Shown here: positions 47,651 to 55,599 of the stretch, piece after piece
Layout of the letters: every line of letters begins with the position of its first letter
Position numbering within the stretch: the stretch's first letter is position 1
DNA from: Candidatus Reidiella endopervernicosa
Lineage (GTDB): Bacteria; Pseudomonadota; Gammaproteobacteria; GCF-013343005
Reading direction: 5' to 3'
NCBI RefSeq assembly: GCF_013343005.1
Contig: NZ_CP054491.1
Location: 992,001 to 1,056,000 of the forward strand
Length of the DNA stretch: 64,000 bases
Notes under the pieces: model-generated
Told to the model about the DNA's origin: nothing
Database searches by the model: none
What the model saw: the letters and a program-made list of their open reading frames with translations, nothing else
Position numbers and translations under genes: made by a program

Positions 47651-48079
47651 ATGAAGACGTTTAGTGCAAAACCGGCAGAAGTAAAGCGCGATTGGTTCAT
47701 AGTCGACGCTAGCGAAAAGACCCTTGGTAGGCTCGCGAGCGAAGTGGCTCACCGCCTGCGTGGCAAACATAAAGCAGAATATACTCCCCACGTTGATACC
47801 GGTGATTACATCGTTGTTATCAACGCGGAGAAGATTCGTGTCACTGGCAACAAGGCCAAGGACAAGATGTATTATCACCACACCGGCTACATCGGTAACC
47901 TCAAATCAATCAGCTTCGAGAAGCTGGTTGCCAAGAAGCCTGAGTCGGTAATTGAGCTGGCAGTGAAGGGTATGTTGCCAAAGAACCCACTGGGTCGCGC
48001 AATGTATCGCAAACTCAAGGTTTACGCAGGGTCTGAGCATAACCATGCCGCCCAGCAGCCCAAGCCTCTAGAAATTTAA
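47651..48079 (+). CDS. rplM: 50S ribosomal protein L13
   Basis: A 142-residue protein, the standard length: [59 protein letters not shown]. It is an early-assembling large-subunit protein. rpsI follows after 17 bases, the usual operon. Confidence 0.98.
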   Translation: MKTFSAKPAEVKRDWFIVDASEKTLGRLASEVAHRLRGKHKAEYTPHVDTGDYIVVINAEKIRVTGNKAKDKMYYHHTGYIGNLKSISFEKLVAKKPESVIELAVKGMLPKNPLGRAMYRKLKVYAGSEHNHAAQQPKPLEI

Positions 48080-48096
48080 TACGGGACGCATAGCAG

Positions 48097-48489
48097 ATGG
48101 CTGAACAGCAGAATTACGGAACCGGTCGCCGCAAGAGTTCAACGGCGCGTGTCTATTTGACCCAGGGTAAGGGCGATATCGTGGTAAACGGTCGCTCGCT
48201 GGATGAGTACTTTGGTCGTGAGACCGCACGGATGGTTGTTCGTCAGCCACTCGAGTGTGTTGAGATGCAGGAGAAGTTTGACGTTAAGGTTAGCGTCTGT
48301 GGCGGCGGTGGCTCAGGCCAGGCCGGTGCAATCCGTCTCGGTATCACCCGCGCACTGATGGCATTTGATGAGTCGCTGCGTCCTTCGCTGCGTAAGGCGG
48401 GTTATGTAACTCGTGATGCACGTGAGGTTGAGCGTAAGAAGGTCGGTCTGCGCAAGGCGCGTCGTGCCACCCAGTTCTCCAAGCGTTAA
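48097..48489 (+). CDS. rpsI: 30S ribosomal protein S9
   Basis: A 130-residue protein, full length: [35 protein letters not shown] and the C-terminal [11 protein letters not shown] tail that reaches the P-site tRNA. Second gene of the rplM-rpsI operon. tRNA-Gln begins 15 bases downstream and could be on the same transcript. Confidence 0.98.
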   Translation: MAEQQNYGTGRRKSSTARVYLTQGKGDIVVNGRSLDEYFGRETARMVVRQPLECVEMQEKFDVKVSVCGGGGSGQAGAIRLGITRALMAFDESLRPSLRKAGYVTRDAREVERKKVGLRKARRATQFSKR

Positions 48490-48504
48490 GCACACTATAT
48501 ATAT

Positions 48505-48578
48505 TGGGGAATCGTCTAGCGGCAGGACTGCGGACTCTGACTCCGCCAACCAAGGTTCGAATCCTTGTTCCCCAGCCA
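48505..48578 (+). tRNA. tRNA-Gln (CTG)
   Basis: A 74-base cloverleaf: acceptor TGGGGAA/TTCCCCA, anticodon stem GCGGA/TCCGC with loop CTCTGAC (anticodon CTG), T-loop GTTCGAATC and an encoded CCA. Confidence 0.95.
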
Positions 48579-48585
48579 CAAGAGA

Positions 48586-48615
48586 AGCCGGTGCAGCGAT
48601 GTACCGGCTATTTTT
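48586..48615 (+). terminator. terminator after tRNA-Gln
   Basis: AGCCGGT (48586-48592) and ACCGGCT (48603-48609) followed by ATTTTTA. Confidence 0.85.
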
Positions 48616-48676
48616 ATCTCCAAGTGTTGCAAAAAATCAACAATTGAACTTTTTGTAGTTTTTTTTGAAAAAAGTG

Positions 48677-48705
48677 TTGCATTGGAGAAAAAGAGCGACT
48701 AATAT
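48677..48705 (+). promoter_or_regulatory. predicted sigma-70 promoter of the first porin gene
   Basis: TTGCAT (48677-48682), a 17-base spacer and TAATAT (48700-48705), with a T6/A6 tract just upstream that would serve as an UP element. The predicted leader is about 55 bases and contains AAGGAG before the porin ATG. Confidence 0.7.
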
Positions 48706-48764
48706 CACTCTCGTCCGATGAATACACAACAACTGTTTTTATTAAATCCTTTAAGGAGATCTAC

Positions 48765-49787
48765 ATGAACAAGAAGCTTCTCGCTCTCGCAGTTGCAGCT
48801 GCAATGACCGCACCTATGGCTGCTAACGCAGACGTCACCATCTACGGCAAGATGCACGTCTCTATCGATGCTACCGATAGCTCAGATTCATCTGACAGCG
48901 ACAACACCTCTATCTCAAGCAACTCTTCACGCATTGGCTTCAAGGGTTCTGAGGATCTGGGTAACGGCCTGAAGGCTGTATGGCAGGTTGAGAATGACAC
49001 TGTTCTTGATGAGGCGGATGGCGCCAAGTGGGCTTCTCGCCAGTCTTTCCTCGGTCTTGCTGGTGACTTCGGTACCGTTGCAATGGGTAAGCTCGAAACT
49101 CCTTTCAAGCTGATGAACGTTAACCCCTTCGGCGACACTATTGGTGATAACCGCGCACTGCTCGGTACCAACAACGACACCAGCCACACCTTCAACATGC
49201 GTACCAAGAACACCATCGCATACATCTCACCAAACATGGGTGGTGTTTCAGTCATCGGCGCATACGTAACCGATCACACCAATGATACCTCTGCTGAGGA
49301 TGACAACAACACCGACGCATTCAGCGCAAGCGTTAAGTACAAGAGCGGTGGCCTGATGCTGGGTGGTGCTTTCGAGCGTCACAACTTCAGCACTTCTGGG
49401 ACTGTTGACGGCCTGCGTCTCGCAGCTTCCATGACCATGGGCGCTACCATGGCTGGTTTCGTTTGGGAGAACACCGACGGTCAGACTGACCACGACCGTG
49501 ATGCATGGACTGTTGCTTTGACCCAGGGTTTTGGTAACAACAAAATCAAGGCTGCTTACACCACTGTAAACGAGTCTTCAAATAACCTTGATGAGGCTTC
49601 AATGTGGGCAATCGGTCTTGACCACGTGATGAGCAAGCGCACCACCGTATACGGTATGTACTCTTCACTGACCAATGATGACAACTCAGCACGTCAATTG
49701 GGTGTTGCAGGTCACGGCGACAAGCTGACTTCAGTCAGCGGCGGCGACCAGAGTGGTTTCTCTATGGGTCTCGTACACACTTTCTAA
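48765..49787 (+). CDS. outer-membrane porin
   Basis: A 340-residue trimeric-type porin: signal peptide MNKKLLALAVAAAMTAPMAANA, then DVTIYGKMHVSIDATD, LGNGLKAVWQVEN and alternating strands, ending with the outer-membrane C-terminal Phe (MGLVHTF). Acidic loops (SSDSSDSD) suggest a surface exposed to salt water or cation preference. Codon use is strongly biased to preferred codons, implying an abundant protein. It is a paralog of the porin at 52650. Confidence 0.93.
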   Translation: MNKKLLALAVAAAMTAPMAANADVTIYGKMHVSIDATDSSDSSDSDNTSISSNSSRIGFKGSEDLGNGLKAVWQVENDTVLDEADGAKWASRQSFLGLAGDFGTVAMGKLETPFKLMNVNPFGDTIGDNRALLGTNNDTSHTFNMRTKNTIAYISPNMGGVSVIGAYVTDHTNDTSAEDDNNTDAFSASVKYKSGGLMLGGAFERHNFSTSGTVDGLRLAASMTMGATMAGFVWENTDGQTDHDRDAWTVALTQGFGNNKIKAAYTTVNESSNNLDEASMWAIGLDHVMSKRTTVYGMYSSLTNDDNSARQLGVAGHGDKLTSVSGGDQSGFSMGLVHTF

Positions 49788-49814
49788 GTTCTCTTAGAAA
49801 ACGTGTAATAAAGA

Positions 49815-49841
49815 ACGGGCGCTTCGGCGCCCGTTTTTTTT
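49815..49841 (+). terminator. terminator of the first porin gene
   Basis: ACGGGCGC-TTCG-GCGCCCGT followed by seven more T, an ideal hairpin. Confidence 0.95.
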
Positions 49842-49912
49842 GACTTAATAACCTGGTTTCCTTGATGCTATCTCTCATATAAAAGTTGAAGCCTTTATTG
49901 GATAGAAGAGAT

Positions 49913-50446
49913 ATGGCAGACAATTTGGAACAAGAAATTGCTGATGGAAAGCAGCTTCATCGGGCTGGTAGGCTTGATGAGGCAAAAGTGATTTATCAAA
50001 GAGTATTGAATGAGACGCCAGATAATCCAGATGCGCTGCATTTGCTAGGTGTGATCGCTTCAACTCAAGGCGACCATCAAAAAAGCCAGGATTATATTTC
50101 AAGAGCTATCAAATACGCCCCGAAGACGTTGCATTATCACAACAACCTAGGGCTTGCGTTGCTTGAGCTTGGAAGAGAGATCGAGGCAGAGCAGGCATTT
50201 AAAGTCGAGATTGAGCGTAGTCCCAACCATGTGGTAGCACTCTCTAATCTTGGTTCTCTGCTACAGAAGAGAGGGTGTGTCGATGAGGCGTTAGACCTCT
50301 ATCTAATCGCGCTTAAGTATGATTCTAAGAATATTACGATTCTAAATAATCTAGCCGCAGCGATGGTCGTAAGTGAAAGATATTCCGACAGCCAGCAGCT
50401 GGTGATTGGGATGGTGTTATTACGAATGCTGCGGGAGACTTTCTGA
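49913..50446 (+). CDS. TPR protein, probably truncated
   Basis: About 177 residues from the ATG at 49913. Tandem tetratricopeptide repeats (LHLLGVIASTQGDHQKSQDYI, YHNNLGLALLELGREIEAEQAF, ALSNLGSLLQKRGCVDEALDLY) fill the protein, but it ends abruptly after SERYSDSQQLV with an unrelated tail, suggesting truncation or a frameshift. It resembles the N-terminal half of the TPR-sulfotransferase encoded next. The region has distinctly lower G+C than its neighbours. Confidence 0.65.
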   Translation: MADNLEQEIADGKQLHRAGRLDEAKVIYQRVLNETPDNPDALHLLGVIASTQGDHQKSQDYISRAIKYAPKTLHYHNNLGLALLELGREIEAEQAFKVEIERSPNHVVALSNLGSLLQKRGCVDEALDLYLIALKYDSKNITILNNLAAAMVVSERYSDSQQLVIGMVLLRMLRETF

Positions 50447-50519
50447 TTTTATTGGTTATAGATGATCAAGAGACCATATTTATAATCACCCGATTTCTTG
50501 TTTGGAGAATCTATAGAAA

Positions 50520-52433
50520 ATGAATAGAGCGGAGCGACGACGCCAGAAAAACTATCGGAAAAAGGGCGAGTAAGAGGGATCGTAGTACTGCTGATATGGC
50601 TTCACAAGGATTACGAGAGAGATTCAGCAAGCATTGAATTGGCTGTGAATCAGCATGTCTCAGGTCAGTTTCAGCAAGCAGAAATGTTCTCAGAAAAGTT
50701 CTCGAAGTGCAGCCGGAGCACCCAGTCGCACTACACATATTAGGGTGCTTGCTCATCAGACTGGTGATGATGAGTCCGCTTTATATTATTTGCGAAAGAC
50801 AATTGCTATAAGCCCAGACTACATTGAGGCGCATAATAATCTTGGAATAGTGTTGTTTGAAAGAGGAATGCTTGATGAAGCTGAAAAGCAGTATAAAAAG
50901 GCGATTAAGCTAAAACCAGATTTTGCTGAAGCATATAATAATTTAGGAAATGCTCAGCGTTGCCTGGGAAGATTGGAACAGGCTGTTCAAAGTTATAGGC
51001 TGGCTCTGAATATTACTGATGAGTATCTTGAGGCCCGAAATAATCTGGGTGTTTCACTGAGTGAGTTGTCGCAATATGAAGCAGCAACAGAATGTTTTAA
51101 CAGGGTTCTTGAGGTGAATCCGAATTACGCAGATGCGCATAACAATCTGGCCTATGCTCTTCTGAAGAGAGGGCAATATGATGATGCGATTGAGCGCTGC
51201 GTAACGGCATTAGAGTTGCAGCCAGATTTTTCGGATGTGCACTGTAACCTTGCCGATCTCTTTGAAAAGTCGAATCAACTAGACCAACTGAAAGATGCTG
51301 TTGATAAGGGGGTGAAGAGCTGCCCGGATGATCAGCGTCTTATGCTGTGGAAGGCACAAGTATTAAGAAGAGATGGTGAGTACCAGTCGGCGCGTGAAGT
51401 TATTGAAGCGATATCTGAAGAGAGCTTAGATGAGGCGCATCGAGCACTTCGTGCAAAGCTGCTCGGCGAGGTCTGTGATCGGCTGGGTGATTATAAGACG
51501 GCCTTTTCAAACTTTAAGGTGGGTAATCAGCTCGCATCTCGATCTGTCTCATCTAAGCGCTATAACAAAAAGAGATATATAAGTAGCTTGACTCAATATG
51601 AGCAGCTCTTTTCCGAAGATTGGGTGGCAAATTGGACTGATGTTTCTCCAGTAGATGATCGTGATGATCCTGTTTTTCTGGTGGGGTTTCCGCGTTCGGG
51701 CACAACATTATTGGATACAGTGCTAAGAAGTCATCCTGAGATATCAGTGGCAGAGGAGGTTCCTGCCGTCGAGGCCATGGTGGATAAACTAGAATCGTCT
51801 GCTGGAAGTACAGCAGATAATCTCGCCTCACTAGATAGTGATGGTTTGGCCGTTCTGAGAGAGGTGTATTTTAAAGAGTTGGATCAGCACCTTTCAGTTG
51901 GTGAGCGAAAGACTGATGTTGTCATCGATAAGCTGCCTTTGAATATTGCGCGGGCTGGTATTATTCACCGTGTTTTCCCTAATGCAAAGTTCATCCTAGC
52001 GCTAAGGCATCCGTATGACTGTGTGCTTAGTTGCTTCATGCGTGACTTTGCGTTGAATGATGCAATGGTGAATTTTCTCGAATTGAAGGATGCGGCCGCC
52101 TTATACGATCATGTGATGCGTCTTTGGAGTCACTATTGTGATCTTCTGCCTCTTAATTCATATCAGCTTAAGTATGAAGAACTGGTTGAAAATTTTGAAG
52201 GTGCCGTTAAGCCCTTGCTGGAATATTTAAATGTGGATTGGAGTAGCGAGGTTGAGAATTATGCTGAAACTGCTCGCGAACGAGGAATGATTAATACCCC
52301 AAGTTACGATCAGGTGATTGAGCCGATCTATACGCGTGCAAGCGGTAGATGGGAGCATTATCGAGAAGAGATGGCGTCGGTGCTGCCTGTATTAGAGCTG
52401 TGGGCTCGGCACTACGGGTATAGATGGGAGTAA
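50520..52433 (+). pseudogene. TPR-containing sulfotransferase with a damaged N-terminal region
   Basis: The natural start is probably ATG 50520 (MNRAERRRQKNYRKK, a usual start for this family), but breaks near 50567, 50620, 50685 and 50747 shift the frame; the long uninterrupted part runs 50757-52433. It has at least six TPRs and a sulfotransferase domain with FLVGFPRSGTTLLDTVL (5'-phosphosulfate loop) and FILALRHPYDCVLSCFM (3'-phosphate site). The family is poorly characterised. It lies in an AT-rich block between two paralogous porins and may have been gained by transfer and be decaying. Confidence 0.75.
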
Positions 52434-52649
52434 GAGGTTTTCGTAGGAGCTATTCACATAAGGCATTCATATTGTTGATAGCGTACATTTCTGCGAGTTA
52501 ATGGCACATTCATGGTGCCTAGTGCTCTTCATTGCACCATGAGTGTGCTAATTACGAATTAGTGTTGCTATTTTGATAATTGCTGTTGTTTATTTGTGTT
52601 TTCGTAGTAATCTCCAATCGTCGGAAATTACTTATTAGAGGAAATCTAA

Positions 52650-53690
52650 ATGAACAAAAAGCTCATCTCGATGGCGATTGCTGCAGTATTGGCAGCACCA
52701 GCAATTTCTGTGGCGGACGTAAGTATCTCAGGCACTATGCACATGTCTATCGATGCAACTGACAGTGGCGATGCGTCTGATAGTGACAATACTTCTGTTT
52801 CCAGCAACTTCTCCAATATCGTATTTAGTGGCGATGAGGATCTGGGTAATGGCATGAAGGCGGTTTGGCAGGTGATGAATGTTACCGTGCTTGATGAGTC
52901 AAATGGTGCGCAGTGGGCAACTGGTCCTTCTTACCTTGGTCTGGCAGGCGACTTCGGTACTGTAATCATGGGTAAGGCAGATACCCCTTACTTTACCTTC
53001 CAGTCTGGCTTTGACGTATTTGATGGTACGCTGGCCGATCTCGCTACCACCATGGGTACCGATGGTGGTGGTAACACGAACGCTTGGAGTGATAACTTCA
53101 ATCTGACCACGCAGAACACGATTGCTTATATCTCACCAGATATGGGTGGTTTCTCTGTCGTTGGTGCTTATGTTACCGACTGGGACGCTGCGGGTGCAGA
53201 GGATAATAACAACACCGACGCGTTCAGTGTGTCTGCTAGCTACAGTAGTGGTGGACTGATGGTAGGTGGTGCATTTGAGCGTCATAACCACGATGGTGGT
53301 GTTACCAATGATGGTATCGAGTTGGGTGCGTCAATGACCATGGGTGAGACCAGTGTTGGTCTGCTTTGGGAGAACCTCGACGGTGACTCAAATACTGACC
53401 GTGACGCATGGGCTGTCTACCTGACCCAGGGCTTCGGCAACAATACTGCTAAGGTCCTTTACACTACTGTCAACGAGTCAAGTAACAACCTTGACGAGGC
53501 GTCAATGTGGGCGATTGGTCTTGATCATGCTATGAGCAAGCGTACTTCTGTATACGGTATGTACGCTTCGCTTGAGAACGATGATAACTCTCAGCGCTCG
53601 TTGGGTGGCGTTGATCACGGGGATATCCTCACTTACAACTCTGGCGCAGACCAGAGCGGTTTCTCGATGGGTATCGTTCACAGCTTCTAA
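52650..53690 (+). CDS. outer-membrane porin (paralog)
   Basis: A 346-residue porin closely related to that at 48765; both share NESSNNLDEASMWAIGLDH and the signal-peptide pattern. It ends MGIVHSF. The main differences are in the surface loops (GTLADLATTMGTDGG insertion). AGAGGA precedes the ATG. The duplicate may be expressed under other conditions. Confidence 0.92.
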   Translation: MNKKLISMAIAAVLAAPAISVADVSISGTMHMSIDATDSGDASDSDNTSVSSNFSNIVFSGDEDLGNGMKAVWQVMNVTVLDESNGAQWATGPSYLGLAGDFGTVIMGKADTPYFTFQSGFDVFDGTLADLATTMGTDGGGNTNAWSDNFNLTTQNTIAYISPDMGGFSVVGAYVTDWDAAGAEDNNNTDAFSVSASYSSGGLMVGGAFERHNHDGGVTNDGIELGASMTMGETSVGLLWENLDGDSNTDRDAWAVYLTQGFGNNTAKVLYTTVNESSNNLDEASMWAIGLDHAMSKRTSVYGMYASLENDDNSQRSLGGVDHGDILTYNSGADQSGFSMGIVHSF

Positions 53691-53714
53691 GATCTGGTTG
53701 TTGTGTGAAAAAAG

Positions 53715-53744
53715 AAACGGGCGCCAATGGCGCCCGTTTTTGTG
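53715..53744 (+). terminator. terminator of the second porin gene
   Basis: AAACGGGCGCC (53715-53725) pairs with GGCGCCCGTTT (53729-53739) and is followed by TT. It is nearly the same sequence as the first porin's terminator. Confidence 0.93.
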
Positions 53745-54032
53745 TCTGAATAGCGAGTAAGTGCTGTCTGTTTAGTTGGTCTGTTGCTAGCGGATCAGGT
53801 AGGCGCTTGGTACATCTTTCAGGCCATCTGTCAGTACGCTGGAACGAAGTCCATCCTGGCTGAGCAGGAAGGCCGCTGCAGAACTACGGCGATAGATCAG
53901 GTGATGCAATTCGCGGTCGAGACCAGCGAGATGTTGGCGAATCTCTTGTAACGGGACGTTGATTGCGCCTGGCAGATGGCCTTGGTCATACTCCGCAGGG
54001 ACCCGAACATCAATCAGCTCTGCACCTTCCTC

Positions 54033-54314
54033 CGCTGACCGCCATGGAGAGCGAAGTGAGGGCGGTTAGTCCCCGATAGTCGACGCCGTCTGCCTATTCG
54101 TAGTTGAGGCGTGAGCGAACGACGGAGAAGATGCAGCAGCGGCTTTATGTCGGCGTAGAGTCACTGAGGGAGTTGTGTAGAGCCGCGAAGAGGTGATTAC
54201 GCAACGTACGCAGGACGTCGGGGCGCCGTAGGCATAAACGGTCGCGTTAAGTATTTGCCGCTTGCTTGGGCTTGGATGCCCAAAACATGCTTCCGCAAAA
54301 TAGCGACTCCCCGA
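54033..54314 (+). mobile_element. dispersed insertion element, copy 6 (between cNMP and rhodanese domains)
   Basis: 282 bp ending CCCCGA, opposite in strand to the host gene. 5' hairpin loop of the GAGAGCGAAGTGAGG type; 3' hairpin with the CATGC variant also found in copy 1. It lies only 206 bases from copy 7. Confidence 0.88.
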
Positions 54315-54520
54315 AAGCTCCTCAAGTAGGTCCCCGAAACTGAGCCAGTTAAGCATCGGTTCCTTGAGCAGTTCGACAAAGTTCTGCTTGTTGAGTCGTA
54401 GCAGTGTTCCATCGGTAACCATCACAACGTTAGCGTTACGAGGGTTGTCGGAGATCAGTGCCTCTTCGCCAAAGGATGCGCCTTCACCAAGTTGCACCAG
54501 TTCGACAGGGGCCTCGCCGG

Positions 54521-54802
54521 CGCTGACCGCCATGGAGAGCGAAGTGAGGGCGGTTAGTCCCCGATAGTCGACGCCGTCTGCCTATTCGTAGTTGAGAGCG
54601 CGAGCGGACGACGAAGAAGATGCAGCAGCGGCTTTATGTCGGCGTAGAGTCACTGAGGGAGTTGTGTAGAGCCGCGAAGAGGTGATTACGCAACGTACGC
54701 AGGACGGTCGGGGCGCCGTAGGCATAAACGGTCGCGTTAGTATTTGCCGCTTGCTTGGGCTTGGATGCCCAAAACAAGCTTCGCAAAAATAGCGACTCCC
54801 GG
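54521..54802 (+). mobile_element. dispersed insertion element, copy 7 (in a cNMP-binding domain)
   Basis: 282 bp; the end reads CCC-G-G with one C fewer than the others. Opposite in strand to the host gene. 3' hairpin with perfect GCTTG/CAAGC. It is more like copies 2 and 4 than copy 6 at the 3' end, so the two adjacent copies need not come from one local duplication. Confidence 0.88.
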
Positions 54803-55599
54803 GTGAGTTGGAGCGGGTAACGGATACCACGCCACTTTCGAGCAGATAGAAGTAGTCGCCGGGATCGCCCTGCTTGATGACCATCTCAGTGGGCTTGGCC
54901 TCTATGCGCTCCATCCTTGCCAGCAGTTGTTCGAGATTGGCGGCCGGTAGCTGCTGCAGGATGCTGGAGGTGTGCAGTTGCCCAAGAGTCTGGTTGCTGA
55001 CTCCAGGCTCTGTGGAAGCATCATTGCTGTGGTCATCTTCAGCGGTGCTGCTGTCATCAACGCCAGCCATCTGATCCCAGGTCAATAGATTGTCGAAGAT
55101 ATCGGCATCAATACGGATGACCTCCGCATGGGAAAGTGTTTTGGCCGTGGCCTGGCGCGGTAGTTTGTGACCGATCGGATGCCATGTCTCAGGCATACCA
55201 GCAGTAATGACGCGCTGACTATTACCGATACTTGAGCTTAGTTCGATCTCACCCTCAAGGAGATAGAAGAGGCGTCGATCTCGATCTCCCTCTGTAAACA
55301 GAGTGGTATCGGGTTCAACAAATTCGATGACTGTTTGGTCTGCAAGCTCTTGCAAGCGCTCAGACGAGAGCGAAGAGACTGGCTCCAGCCCCTTTAGCGT
55401 ATCTACATCGACGTGTTCGCTTTCTTCATTCATTCATTCAGGGAGTTCCAGTCCCGCATAGGGATCCCCTTGTTAAGGGTGTTGTTATGTTGTTTGCGGT
55501 GCCTTTTGCTGAGGCTATGGTTCGCAGTCCATGCTACACTTCTGCCGCATATTAACTTAACCCGATAGTTTCTGCATCAGGTACTTACCCCCATTCGTC

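Larger units (their letters stand above)
53787..55433 (-). pseudogene. cyclic-nucleotide-binding and rhodanese domain protein, interrupted by element copies 6 and 7
   Basis: Reading right to left from ATG 55433: a cNMP-binding-like domain (residues 15-130), a second one beginning VSNQTLGQLHTSSILQQLP, split by copy 7 inside its beta-barrel, with GEGASFGEEALISDNPRNA after the element, then copy 6, then a rhodanese-like domain (AELIDVRVPAEYDQGHLPGA). Deleting both elements restores one frame of about 360 codons (TRSNSPGEAPVEL and LLEELEEGAELID at the joins). The rhodanese reads LIYRRSSAAAF where the Cys-containing loop normally stands, so the catalytic Cys is missing. As written it is non-functional beyond the first domain. 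Confidence 0.8.

Noticed and set aside
6189-54802. The repeated element as a self-splicing intron
   Set aside because: Four copies are antisense to their host genes, and the element shows no recognisable group I or II core; splicing could serve at most the copies in one orientation.
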